Assembly: GCA_964501315.1 (NCBI GenBank)
Contig: CAZCSO010000016.1
Span: 1 to 33,080, forward strand
Direction: 5' to 3'
Source: UBA5603 sp964501315
GTDB lineage: Bacteria > Bacillota_I > Bacilli_A > Izemoplasmatales > Hujiaoplasmataceae
DNA length: 33,080 nucleotides
The notes below the pieces were generated by a model, which saw nothing but the letters and a program-made list of their open reading frames with translations, was not told the origin of the DNA and searched no databases. Both the position numbers and the translations under genes were made by a program. Position 1 is the first letter of the stretch. Each line of letters starts with the position of its first letter. Shown here in pieces: positions 1-7,437 of this stretch.

Positions 1-5
1 TGCCC

Positions 6-548
6 ATGGATCCTTATCAAGTGCTCGGTGTATCACGGAATGCGACAATGGATGAGATTACGCAAGCCTACCGAAAACTCGCCAAACAATACCATCCCGA
101 TCTGCATCCGAATGATGCCTCCGCCGAAACGAAGATGAAGGCCATCAATCAGGCGTATGATCAAATTCAATCCGGGAACTACTCAGATTATCAATCGACA
201 GGTACGTCATTTTCATTTACCGATATTGAAGTGGCTCTTACGAATCGTCAATTTGCGTGGGCTTGGCAACAGTTATCTCAAGAAACCCATCGTCCTTCAC
301 GGTGGTATTACTTGGCTTCGATTGCCCTCACTGGTTTAGGCGATGTTCGTCAAGCGGATCGTTATCTTCAAGAAGCCTTACGACAAGAACCTTATAATCA
401 GGAATATCGTTTTTTTGAGTTGCAACTAAGAAGACGCAAAAGTTCATTTTCCACAGCGACGGGATTTCGCGTTCCGTTGATTCTAAAATGGATATTTTAC
501 CTTCTTTTGTTTCAATGGCTTGGCCGCGTTTTAGTTTCTTTATTTTAA
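6..548 (+). CDS. Membrane-anchored J-domain (DnaJ-like) protein
   Basis: The 180-residue protein opens with a J-domain (about residues 1-62) carrying the HPD tripeptide at residues 30-32, the motif that stimulates Hsp70 (DnaK) ATPase. It lacks the Gly/Phe-rich, zinc-finger and substrate-binding regions of true DnaJ. Residues about 75-140 are helical and resemble a tetratricopeptide pair (the segment around WYYLASIALTGLGD). A hydrophobic stretch at about 158-178 should anchor the C-terminus in the membrane. The likely role is to recruit DnaK to the membrane or to a specific client; the client cannot be read from sequence. Only five bases precede the ATG, so the upstream context and ribosome site are outside the window. 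The zinc-ribbon gene follows 15 bases downstream and is probably co-transcribed. Confidence 0.85.
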   Translation: MDPYQVLGVSRNATMDEITQAYRKLAKQYHPDLHPNDASAETKMKAINQAYDQIQSGNYSDYQSTGTSFSFTDIEVALTNRQFAWAWQQLSQETHRPSRWYYLASIALTGLGDVRQADRYLQEALRQEPYNQEYRFFELQLRRRKSSFSTATGFRVPLILKWIFYLLLFQWLGRVLVSLF

Positions 549-563
549 TTAAAGGGTGATAGG

Positions 564-971
564 ATGAATAAACTCAAATTGGCTTTACAGCGCTTCATGA
601 TGGGGCGTTATGGCATGGATACACTTTATTATGTTCTTATGACGATTGCGATGATTACGCTAATTGTGAATATTTTTGTCAAGCACTGGAGTTTGACACT
701 GGTTTCGTTACTGTTCTTATTGATTGCGCTCTATCGATTTTATTCAAAGAACACGTCGGCTCGCTATCGTGAAAATGCCGCCTTCAAACGCATTATATCA
801 AAGACGTTTGGGTTCATTCCTAGATGGAGACGTCGCTTTAAAGAACGCAAAACGCATGTTTACCGTACATGTCCTCATTGCAAAGCTACACTCAGGCTCA
901 AACGCATCAAAGGGAAACACACCGTTGTTTGTCCAAAATGCACCCGTGAGTTTTCAGTTAATGTCCGTTAA
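564..971 (+). CDS. Membrane protein with C-terminal zinc ribbon
   Basis: The protein has 135 residues, with two predicted membrane helices (about 20-38 and 42-58) and then a strongly basic linker (about 60-98, rich in Arg and Lys). The tail holds a zinc ribbon built from two CPxC knuckles, C103/C106 and C123/C126. A GGTGATAGG ribosome site precedes the ATG. The basic linker plus zinc ribbon would sit in the cytoplasm and could bind nucleic acid or another protein, but this is inference. It follows the J-domain gene closely and ends at a strong terminator, so the two probably form one unit. I do not recognise a named family beyond a generic zinc-ribbon membrane protein. Confidence 0.75.
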   Translation: MNKLKLALQRFMMGRYGMDTLYYVLMTIAMITLIVNIFVKHWSLTLVSLLFLLIALYRFYSKNTSARYRENAAFKRIISKTFGFIPRWRRRFKERKTHVYRTCPHCKATLRLKRIKGKHTVVCPKCTREFSVNVR

Positions 972-972
972 A

Positions 973-1011
973 AAAGGTGATTCCTTAGTTGGAATCACCT
1001 TTGTTTTTTTT
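973..1011. terminator. Bidirectional intrinsic terminator
   Basis: A 12-bp perfect stem (973-984 pairing with 991-1002) with a 6-base loop is followed on the plus strand by a T-run at 1001-1011. An A-run at 971-975 supplies a U-tract for the minus strand. It serves the zinc-ribbon gene and the convergent aminopeptidase, whose stop codon (1010-1012) lies just beyond. Confidence 0.9.
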
Positions 1012-2245
1012 AGATACAGAAGTTTCCGTTTTTGAAGATTTCAATGGTTTTGCCATCGTGGGTTGTCCCAACGATGGCCATATCGGCATTACCGAACATG
1101 AAATCGCAATGGACAAGCGATTGATTGTAACCAACGGATTCTAAGGCTTCCGGGGTCATATCAACGCCACCTTTGACATTGATGGGATAGGCTCTTCCTA
1201 GTGCCATGTGGCACGATGCGTTTTCATCGAATAACGTATTTAAAAATAAGATGTTTGAATTCGATATCGGTGAATCATGACTGATCAGCGCAATTTCACC
1301 CAGACGCGAACTGCCTTTGTCTGCGGTTAATAAATTCGTTAATGTGGCTTCGTTTTTTTCGGCTCCGTACTTCACTACTTTGCCATCCTTGAACTCCAAC
1401 CAAAAACCCTCAATCAAATTACCTTGATAATCCAAGGGTTTCGTGGCGACGACTTTGCCATTGACGTTGTATTTGTGCGGCATGGTAAAGGTTTCTTCGG
1501 TGGGAATATTGGCATTGAAGGGGACGCCTTTTGTCGAATGTTCTTCTCCGCCACACCAGATGTGATTGTCGACCAAACCGACGGTCACATCGGTTCCTAA
1601 ACTGTTTTTGAAATGAAGCGATGCAAATTGGTAGTGATTTAAAAGCCGATTGTGTTCTGCCAAGGTATGATTGTGCGCTTGCCATTCAGCGACGGGGTCG
1701 TTGTCGGCGCTGATTCGGCTTGCCTTTAGTATTGCGGTCCATAACGCATCCATTGCGGCGTCTTCGGATAGATGGGGAAATACTTTCTTAGCCCATACGG
1801 CATTGGGAGATGCGATGACGCACCATTGGGTATGGTTACCCATTGTGTGGTTACGGAAAAACGAGATGGCTTTGGAAGAAGCCACGGCAGCGGTCTGAAT
1901 CTTCAATGGATCAACACCTTCGTTGATTCCGGTAATCGGAGACGTGATGCTGATGAGACAAGCACCTTCATCGACGTAGAAATGATAACGGTCGATGATC
2001 CACTTTGGAATATCGGACAGTTCATCTAAACTTTGGTTGAGATAGCCTTCTTTCGAAACATAAGCATCGTTCCAAATGATTTCGACGCTCTTGGCTCCGA
2101 CGGCATAGGCTTCTTTGGCAATGGCTCTGGCCAATTCTCTGGTTTCTGTTGACGAATTGACAATTAATCGTTGGTTCTTTTGAACGTTTGCACCGATTTG
2201 AACGGCGACTTTTGCATATTTTTCTAATAAGGATTGTGTGATCAT
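1010..2245 (-). CDS. M29-family metallo-aminopeptidase (PepS/AmpS-like)
   Basis: This 411-residue protein is the usual length for peptidase family M29, cytoplasmic aminopeptidases with two metal ions that trim peptides during turnover. Family signatures are present in order: the NIPTEE segment (metal-binding Glu), RLGEIALI (Glu), ENASCHMALGRAY (His and the catalytic Tyr) and a late HCDFMFG segment (His/Asp). The start is set by GGAGGG five bases upstream of the ATG. It is transcribed alone, divergently from the DsbA-like gene and convergently with the zinc-ribbon gene. Nothing looks truncated or shifted. Substrate preference cannot be inferred; the M29 assignment is firm. Confidence 0.93.
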   Translation of the reverse strand: MITQSLLEKYAKVAVQIGANVQKNQRLIVNSSTETRELARAIAKEAYAVGAKSVEIIWNDAYVSKEGYLNQSLDELSDIPKWIIDRYHFYVDEGACLISITSPITGINEGVDPLKIQTAAVASSKAISFFRNHTMGNHTQWCVIASPNAVWAKKVFPHLSEDAAMDALWTAILKASRISADNDPVAEWQAHNHTLAEHNRLLNHYQFASLHFKNSLGTDVTVGLVDNHIWCGGEEHSTKGVPFNANIPTEETFTMPHKYNVNGKVVATKPLDYQGNLIEGFWLEFKDGKVVKYGAEKNEATLTNLLTADKGSSRLGEIALISHDSPISNSNILFLNTLFDENASCHMALGRAYPINVKGGVDMTPEALESVGYNQSLVHCDFMFGNADMAIVGTTHDGKTIEIFKNGNFCI

Positions 2246-2271
2246 AATACCCTCCAGTTTCTTTATCTTCT

Positions 2272-2280
2272 ATTATAACA
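2272..2280 (-). promoter_or_regulatory. Extended -10 promoter for the M29 aminopeptidase
   Basis: On the minus strand TGT is followed directly by TATAAT (2277 down to 2272), about 27 bases from the ATG. No good -35 is visible at the normal distance, consistent with an extended -10 promoter. Confidence 0.6.
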
Positions 2281-2356
2281 AAAATGTGTGGGGACTTCTA
2301 TGAAAATAACCTTGAAAACACGATGAAACAAATAAAAGCGTCGTTAAGCATATCGC

Positions 2357-2385
2357 TTGATTAATACGTTCGTTTTTAAGATAAT
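2357..2385 (+). promoter_or_regulatory. Promoter of the DsbA-family gene
   Basis: TTGATT (2357-2362) and GATAAT (2380-2385) are separated by 17 bases and lie 27 bases before the start codon. Confidence 0.55.
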
Positions 2386-2411
2386 GGGAGTGAATAATAA
2401 GGAGGAATACT

Positions 2412-3113
2412 ATGAAATTTGAAATTTGGTCTGATTTTGGATGTCCATTTTGTTATATTGGCAAAAAGAGATTTGAAAAAGCACTTGAATCCTTTCCGCA
2501 TAAGGATGAAATCGAAGTTGTTTTTAAAGCTTATCAACTAAATCCAATGGCACCCAAAGAAATGAAGGAATCTGCCTATGAAAGTTTTGCGAAAGGTCAT
2601 GGAATGACGGTTGAACAAGCGAAATCGCGTTTCACTATGTTCACTGAGAATGCGAAATCAGTGGGTTTAACGTATCGTTACGACATCATTCAGATGACGA
2701 ACACATTTGATGCTCATCGATTGGCGAAATGGGCAAATGGGTTTGGGAAAGAAGCCGTATTGACGGATCGTCTAATGAAAGCTTATTTCACCGAAGGTAA
2801 AAATCTATCGGATTACGCAACGTTGGTTGACTTAGCAAAAGAAGTGGGCTTGAACGAAGATGAGGCGTTGAAGGTTTTATCTGAAAACAAATACGCTGAT
2901 CAGGTAAAAGCTGAAATAAACGAAGCGCGTCAAATTGGCGTTCAAGGCGTACCGTTTTTTGTGATTAATCGCAAGTACGGTATTTCAGGCGCGCAACAAG
3001 AAGACTACTTTACCGCTGCACTTGAGCAAATATGGGAAGAAGATCATCCGCTTGAAACGTTAGATTCTGCCGATGAAGGTGCGGTCTGTACCGACGAATC
3101 CTGTTCGTTATAA
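2412..3113 (+). CDS. DsbA-family thiol oxidoreductase, FrnE-like
   Basis: The 233-residue protein has a thioredoxin-fold N-terminus with a CPFC active site (C11-C14), a helical insertion, and the GVPFFVI cis-proline segment near residue 180, all typical of the DsbA/FrnE family. There is no signal peptide, so it acts in the cytoplasm, unlike periplasmic DsbA. The last residues hold a second cysteine pair, C226 and C231, in a CX4C spacing. As I recall, Deinococcus FrnE carries a comparable C-terminal CX4C pair that exchanges disulfides with its CXXC site, so the same relay is plausible here. AAGGAGG lies seven bases before the ATG. The gene is transcribed alone and ends at a perfect hairpin terminator. 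A 2-hydroxychromene-2-carboxylate isomerase-like role is less likely because of the two redox motifs. Confidence 0.88.
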   Translation: MKFEIWSDFGCPFCYIGKKRFEKALESFPHKDEIEVVFKAYQLNPMAPKEMKESAYESFAKGHGMTVEQAKSRFTMFTENAKSVGLTYRYDIIQMTNTFDAHRLAKWANGFGKEAVLTDRLMKAYFTEGKNLSDYATLVDLAKEVGLNEDEALKVLSENKYADQVKAEINEARQIGVQGVPFFVINRKYGISGAQQEDYFTAALEQIWEEDHPLETLDSADEGAVCTDESCSL

Positions 3114-3120
3114 TCAAAAT

Positions 3121-3150
3121 TACCATGGAATTCCATGGTATTTTTTTTTA
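3121..3150 (+). terminator. Terminator after the DsbA-family gene
   Basis: A 20-base perfect palindrome (3121-3140, arms TACCATGG/CCATGGTA around AATT) is followed by nine T residues. Confidence 0.88.
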
Positions 3151-3154
3151 TTTT

Positions 3155-3163
3155 TGCTATAAT
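3155..3163 (+). promoter_or_regulatory. Extended -10 promoter of the YwaF-like gene
   Basis: TGC precedes TATAAT (3158-3163), 29 bases before the ATG. It begins right after the T-tract of the preceding terminator. No clear -35 is visible. Confidence 0.55.
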
Positions 3164-3192
3164 GGGAGTAATGAACATTTGGAGGAAGAACC

Positions 3193-3906
3193 ATGCCGCA
3201 AATCTATGGTATTGAACACATTCTTTATTTGTTAGTAAACGTTTTTTTGTTTGTTGCGTTATTGTATTACGTAAATCATCACATAAAGACTCCCCGACAG
3301 CTTGACCGATTTGTCCGCATATTTGGTGTCATTTTATTGATTGCCATCAGTTGGAATCGCTACAGTGTCGCAAGCCTTCGCAGCGGATTCGGAGCGTTGT
3401 TGCCAGGTACGTTTTGCGGGGCGAGCAGTTTGGCTTTAGCATTGTCTTCAATCTTTTTGAAACGCAATCATCCGGTATTTCACAGCGTTGCTTATACTGC
3501 TTTATTAGGGGGCTTGCTGACGATCTTTTATCCGGATTTTATTGGGCAATCCGATTCCATCTTTTATCCCATGACCATCTCCGGACTCATTCATCATTCC
3601 CTCTCAGTCATTCTGGTTGTCATCATGTTACTCAAAGGGTATTTATTACCCGAGCTCAAAAAATGGTATTATTTACCCTTGGGACTTACGGTCTATATGT
3701 GTTATGGATTATTCTTGATTACCATGTTAGGCTATGGTGATGCCATGTATATTCATGAACCCATTTTGGAAGGAACACCGCTTAATTGGTTTGTGTTGGG
3801 TATGATTTTTTTACCGGTTCATGCGCTTTTCTTATGGGGATGGCGTGCGATTGATCAAGTGGTTAAATCGCGTTGGGCAATTCCTGTTTTGAATCAACAT
3901 GAGTGA
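3193..3906 (+). CDS. Polytopic membrane protein, YwaF/TMEM164-like (TIGR02206 type)
   Basis: The 237-residue protein has about six to seven hydrophobic helices. Short motifs such as LLPGTFCGASS in an early helix, IFYPDFIG and IHHS in the middle resemble the YwaF/TMEM164 (TIGR02206) membrane family, whose bacterial role is unknown. The match is weaker than for the second candidate at 22613-23380. GGAGG lies about eight bases upstream of the ATG. It is transcribed alone, with its own promoter and terminator. It could instead be an unrelated membrane protein of similar topology. The invariant-looking His residues in the IHHS stretch could matter for catalysis, which is speculative. Confidence 0.6.
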   Translation: MPQIYGIEHILYLLVNVFLFVALLYYVNHHIKTPRQLDRFVRIFGVILLIAISWNRYSVASLRSGFGALLPGTFCGASSLALALSSIFLKRNHPVFHSVAYTALLGGLLTIFYPDFIGQSDSIFYPMTISGLIHHSLSVILVVIMLLKGYLLPELKKWYYLPLGLTVYMCYGLFLITMLGYGDAMYIHEPILEGTPLNWFVLGMIFLPVHALFLWGWRAIDQVVKSRWAIPVLNQHE

Positions 3907-3949
3907 ATCTGACGCTTCACCGAGACTCATTTGCTATTTAGAATCGTAT

Positions 3950-3983
3950 AGAAGGCTTGCTTGACTAAAGCCTTCTTTTTTTT
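3950..3983 (+). terminator. Terminator after the YwaF-like gene
   Basis: A 9-bp stem (3950-3958 with 3968-3976) and 9-base loop are followed by eight T residues. Confidence 0.85.
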
Positions 3984-4016
3984 GTGTTGTAATTTCCGTA
4001 AGATGATGTCGCTTTT

Positions 4017-4043
4017 TTGGCACTCGGGTATTGACAGTGCCAA
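4017..4043 (+). promoter_or_regulatory. CIRCE element 1 (HrcA operator)
   Basis: TTGGCACTC, a 9-base spacer, then CAGTGCCAA. This is the HrcA inverted repeat with one mismatch between arms. It overlaps the -35 hexamer (TTGACA at 4031-4036), so bound HrcA should block RNA polymerase. Confidence 0.88.
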
Positions 4044-4058
4044 AAGTGGTGATATAAT
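4031..4058 (+). promoter_or_regulatory. Sigma-A promoter of groES-groEL
   Basis: A consensus TTGACA (4031-4036), a 16-base spacer and a consensus TATAAT (4053-4058). The start of transcription should fall near 4065, inside CIRCE element 2. Confidence 0.9.
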
Positions 4059-4062
4059 AATA

Positions 4063-4089
4063 TTGGCACTTAATTCAACAGAGTGCCAA
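4063..4089 (+). promoter_or_regulatory. CIRCE element 2 (HrcA operator)
   Basis: TTGGCACTT, a 9-base spacer, then GAGTGCCAA (one arm mismatch), the standard HrcA operator geometry. It covers the predicted transcription start, so it is also placed in the 5' leader of the mRNA, upstream of the groES ribosome site. Confidence 0.93.
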
Positions 4090-4115
4090 AAACAATAGAA
4101 AGGGATGTGAAAAAT

Positions 4116-4397
4116 ATGTTAAAACCACTTCATGACAACGTTATCTTAAAAAAGGAAAAAGCCGAAAAAAAGACAGCTAGCGGTATCATTCTTTCTGGAG
4201 ATGTCAAGGAACAACCCAGTTTCGCGTCCGTTATCGCTGTTGGCGATGGAATGACAGTGGATGGTAAAAAGGTACCGATGACTGTAAGTGTAGGTGACCG
4301 AGTTGTCTTTAAGAAGTATTCCACAACAGAAATCAAAATTGAAGAAGAAGAATATCTAATTATTGCTGAAAAGGATATTCTGGCAATTGTTGAGTAG
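4116..4397 (+). CDS. groS: Co-chaperonin GroES
   Basis: GroES forms the heptameric lid of the GroEL folding chamber in the cytoplasm. From the ATG at 4116 the protein has 93 residues, the usual size. It begins MLKPLHDNVI and contains the mobile loop (about residues 16-33) with the hydrophobic IIL that docks onto GroEL. An in-frame GTG at 4083 lies inside the CIRCE operator and has no ribosome site, so it is rejected as the start; AAAGGG precedes the ATG by 11 bases. The gene is first in the groES-groEL operon, 10 bases before groEL, under HrcA/CIRCE heat-shock control. Confidence 0.97.
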   Translation: MLKPLHDNVILKKEKAEKKTASGIILSGDVKEQPSFASVIAVGDGMTVDGKKVPMTVSVGDRVVFKKYSTTEIKIEEEEYLIIAEKDILAIVE

Positions 4398-4407
4398 GAG
4401 GATTATC

Positions 4408-6018
4408 ATGGCAAAAGAAATTCGTTTTTCAAAAGATGCAATTGAATCGATGTTAAAAGGCGTAGACACCTTAGCCAACGCCGTCAAAATCACGTTAGGA
4501 CCCAAAGGACGAAATGTTGTTTTGGACAAAGGATATGGTTCTCCCCTAATCACAAATGATGGTGTTACCATAGCTAAAGAAATTGAACTCAAAGATCCGT
4601 TTGAGAACATGGGCGCGAAATTGATTTATGAAGCTGCGAATAAAACCAATGATGTGGCAGGCGATGGGACTACGACCGCAACGGTGCTGACCCAATCGAT
4701 GATTCATAAAGGTATTGAAGCAGTTTACCGTGGAGCCAACCCAGTATTGATGCGCGAAGGCATTGAACTGGCTGCGAAAGAAGTCTCAAAACGATTGTTA
4801 GATAAATCACATAAAATCGAAAGCGATGCGGATATTGCCAGTGTCGCGACCGTTTCATCGGGGCACCCAGAAATAGGTGAAATTATCGCTCAAGCCATGG
4901 CCAAAGTTGGCCGCGATGGCGTCATCAGTGTCGATGAGTCAAAAGGTTTTGATACGTATTTAGAAGTCGTCGAAGGGATGCAATACGACAAAGGGTATAT
5001 TTCTCCTTATATGATTTCAGATCGTGAAAAGATGGAAGTATCGTTAGAAAACGCTTATGTTTTGGTTACGGATCAAAAAATATCGACGATTAAAGACATC
5101 TTACCACTTTTAGAACAAATCGTCCAAGCCAACAAACCGTTATTTATCGTTGCGGATGATATTGAAAATGAAGTCTTATCGACATTGATAGTCAATAAAT
5201 TAAGAGGAACTTTCAATGTGGTAGCGACGAAAGCGCCTGGCTTTGGCGATCAACAAAAAGAAATCTTGACGGATATCGCCTTATTAACTGGGGCTCATTT
5301 TATCGCAAAAGATTTGAATCAAGAAATCAAAGATACCAAAATTGAAGATTTGGGCATCGTAAAAAAAGTCATTGTCACCAAAGATAACACAACGATGATC
5401 GATGGCAATGGCGATAAAGAACAACTTCAAATGCGGATTACAGAAATCAAGGCATTGATAGAAAACTCAAAATCCGATTATGATAAGAAACGTTTAACCG
5501 AACGACTCGCAAAACTGACCAATGGCGTTGCCATTGTGAAAGTCGGAGCGACGACCGAAACTGAACTTAAAGAAAAGAAATTGAAAATTGAAGATGCACT
5601 CAATGCGACAAAAGCAGCGGTCGCTGAAGGCATCGTATTGGGTGGTGGAGCCCAATTAGTAGCAATCTATAACGAGATTCGAAAAACCTTAAAAAGCGAT
5701 GTTCAAGATATCCAAAAAGGTATTAACGTTGTCGTTGAATCCTTGGTCGCTCCGATTTATCAAATTGCCGATAATGCCGGATTTGATCCATTAGAAATCG
5801 TTGAACGACAAAAAGCAGAAAAAGAACCTATTGGCTTTAACGCCAAAACAGGTGAATGGGTGGATATGTACAAAGCAGGTATCGTCGATCCGACCAAAGT
5901 TACACGAAGTGCCATTTTGAATGCAGCTTCCATTTCAGCGTTGTTTATCACAACTGAAGTTGGGGTTGCTGATATCAAAGAAGAAAAACCGATGATGCCT
6001 CAACCAGAAATGTATTAA
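4408..6018 (+). CDS. groL: Chaperonin GroEL (60 kDa)
   Basis: GroEL is the double-ring ATP-dependent folding chaperone. From the ATG at 4408 (preceded by AGGAGG) it has 536 residues. ATP-site motifs are visible: ITLGPKGRNV (28-37), the DGVT segment around D51, and GDGTTTATVL starting near residue 85. The equatorial GGGAQLV segment is present near residue 410. The C-terminus reads EEKPMMPQPEMY and lacks the usual GGM repeat tail that projects into the cavity. The reading frame also opens upstream within groES, but that start has no ribosome site. It is co-transcribed with groES and ends at a strong bidirectional terminator. Confidence 0.98.
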   Translation: MAKEIRFSKDAIESMLKGVDTLANAVKITLGPKGRNVVLDKGYGSPLITNDGVTIAKEIELKDPFENMGAKLIYEAANKTNDVAGDGTTTATVLTQSMIHKGIEAVYRGANPVLMREGIELAAKEVSKRLLDKSHKIESDADIASVATVSSGHPEIGEIIAQAMAKVGRDGVISVDESKGFDTYLEVVEGMQYDKGYISPYMISDREKMEVSLENAYVLVTDQKISTIKDILPLLEQIVQANKPLFIVADDIENEVLSTLIVNKLRGTFNVVATKAPGFGDQQKEILTDIALLTGAHFIAKDLNQEIKDTKIEDLGIVKKVIVTKDNTTMIDGNGDKEQLQMRITEIKALIENSKSDYDKKRLTERLAKLTNGVAIVKVGATTETELKEKKLKIEDALNATKAAVAEGIVLGGGAQLVAIYNEIRKTLKSDVQDIQKGINVVVESLVAPIYQIADNAGFDPLEIVERQKAEKEPIGFNAKTGEWVDMYKAGIVDPTKVTRSAILNAASISALFITTEVGVADIKEEKPMMPQPEMY

Positions 6019-6022
6019 TTTC

Positions 6023-6067
6023 AAAAAGAGTCATACTAGAATTTTTTCTAATATGACTCTTTTTTTT
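6023..6067. terminator. Bidirectional terminator between groEL and the MFS gene
   Basis: A 9-bp stem AGAGTCATA/TATGACTCT (6027-6035 and 6052-6060), extended inside by TAGA/TCTA, is flanked by an A-run on the left and seven T residues on the right. It can end both groEL and the convergent MFS gene. Confidence 0.88.
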
Positions 6068-6082
6068 ATTTTAAGTTTTTAA

Positions 6083-7294
6083 TTAAACACAATCATTAGT
6101 CACTGTTTTTTTGAGCGAAATCTTATGGATGATGAAGACGACCATGAGAATGATACCCCCCACAACGAAGCATGCCGCACTGACATCAAACAATAAAAGC
6201 GGTTTTTCGCTGTAAATCCAGCCTCCGATTAAGGGTCCTACCACCATTCCCATCGAGACAAAAGCATGGCGAATACCCATCAGTTTGCTTAAGGATTTGG
6301 TGGATGCATACGTGGCAATGTAGTTCTGTTCCAACGGTTGAAAGAATGCTTTTAATAGAATATAGCCCATAAATACGGTATAGACAACCGTTAGAAATTG
6401 AGCGGAATGGAAGACAAAGTAGATGATGACGGCACTCAAGAATTGGATGAGGATTAACAGTATCATCGGTTTTTTGAGTCGAATGAGAATGGGCACAATC
6501 AAAAAAGCCGCAGCGAGCGATACGTATCCCGTCGTCATGACAAAAAAGCCAATATCCGATGGTAAGTATCCGAGATGCTCAAAATGGACGTCAATGTACT
6601 TATTGACATTGGTTTGGCCGACGGTGATAAAAAATAACGATATCAAAAACAAAATTAAAGGAAGTGGAATCGATGCCTTTTGGGACGATTGGGTAATAGG
6701 TGAATCTAATTCGTCCGGTTCCTTTTTTTCGTTAAAGAACAAAGCTATCGATCCGACGTAAAGCAAGTTTAAAAGACCTTGTATTAAAAAGATGACGGTA
6801 AGTTTATCGGTATTTAGGAATTGATTGAAAAAGGGTGACGTTGCCAAATACCCACCCAGTGCATAGCCTAACGAGGTTCCTAAGGTCGTTGCGGCTGCGA
6901 CATACGCTAACGTCGTCGTTCTGGATTTTTGAGGTGTAACGTGGATAATTTCACTCATGTATAGCGTCAATGAAGCTGAAACACCGAATCCGCTAACAAA
7001 TCGTGCAACCATCATCCAAACTTCATTGCCACTGTATCCAAAGGCGATTTGACCGATGCTGTACACGATAAGGCCACCGATTATCAAGAACTTTTTTGGA
7101 TACTTATCTCCTAAGAAACCCCATAATAGCGCTCCGAGTGTCATTCCTAAACTCATTAATGAGAAGAAAATACCAAAGAAATAATCTTCGATGTCGAGTA
7201 AAGTAACCAAAGCAGGTGTCACGGGATGACCCAAATTATGGATGACGCCTTGTATGAAAAAGAAAAGGATTATAACGATTTGAGGCTTTTTCAT
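6083..7294 (-). CDS. Major facilitator superfamily transporter
   Basis: This is a 403-residue membrane protein with about 12 hydrophobic helices. Between helices 2 and 3 the segment GFLGDKYPKKFLIIGG matches the MFS loop signature (G-x-L-x-D-R/K-x-G-R/K-K/R type), and helix 5 carries a glycine-rich stretch. Proton-driven export of drugs or metabolites is the most common role for this architecture, but the substrate cannot be assigned. AAGGATG lies upstream of the ATG. It is transcribed alone and converges with groEL. No regulator is adjacent, and the nearest genes are not functionally related. Confidence 0.88.
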   Translation of the reverse strand: MKKPQIVIILFFFIQGVIHNLGHPVTPALVTLLDIEDYFFGIFFSLMSLGMTLGALLWGFLGDKYPKKFLIIGGLIVYSIGQIAFGYSGNEVWMMVARFVSGFGVSASLTLYMSEIIHVTPQKSRTTTLAYVAAATTLGTSLGYALGGYLATSPFFNQFLNTDKLTVIFLIQGLLNLLYVGSIALFFNEKKEPDELDSPITQSSQKASIPLPLILFLISLFFITVGQTNVNKYIDVHFEHLGYLPSDIGFFVMTTGYVSLAAAFLIVPILIRLKKPMILLILIQFLSAVIIYFVFHSAQFLTVVYTVFMGYILLKAFFQPLEQNYIATYASTKSLSKLMGIRHAFVSMGMVVGPLIGGWIYSEKPLLLFDVSAACFVVGGIILMVVFIIHKISLKKTVTNDCV

Positions 7295-7315
7295 GTCAAC
7301 ACATCCTTTATATTT

Positions 7316-7343
7316 ATTATACGGTATTCTGGTGTAGAGGCAA
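7316..7343 (-). promoter_or_regulatory. Promoter of the MFS gene
   Basis: On the minus strand TTGCCT (7343-7338), a 16-base spacer and TATAAT (7321-7316) lie 21 bases upstream of the ATG. Confidence 0.5.
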
Positions 7344-7403
7344 ACGTTTATGCAAGATATTTTTTTATGAGCAGGATTTCTTCATTTTTTTAATCTTTTA
7401 CGC

Positions 7404-7409
7404 TATAAT
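7404..7409 (+). promoter_or_regulatory. -10 box of the transaldolase promoter
   Basis: A perfect TATAAT 28 bases before the ATG. The -35 at the right distance (TTCATT, 7381-7386) is poor. Confidence 0.45.
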
Positions 7410-7437
7410 AGATACTAGATAATTAAGGAGGAATTCC

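Noticed and set aside
4083..4115. GTG start for groES eleven codons upstream
   Set aside because: It lies inside the CIRCE operator with no ribosome site, and the protein from the ATG at 4116 has the normal 93-residue length.
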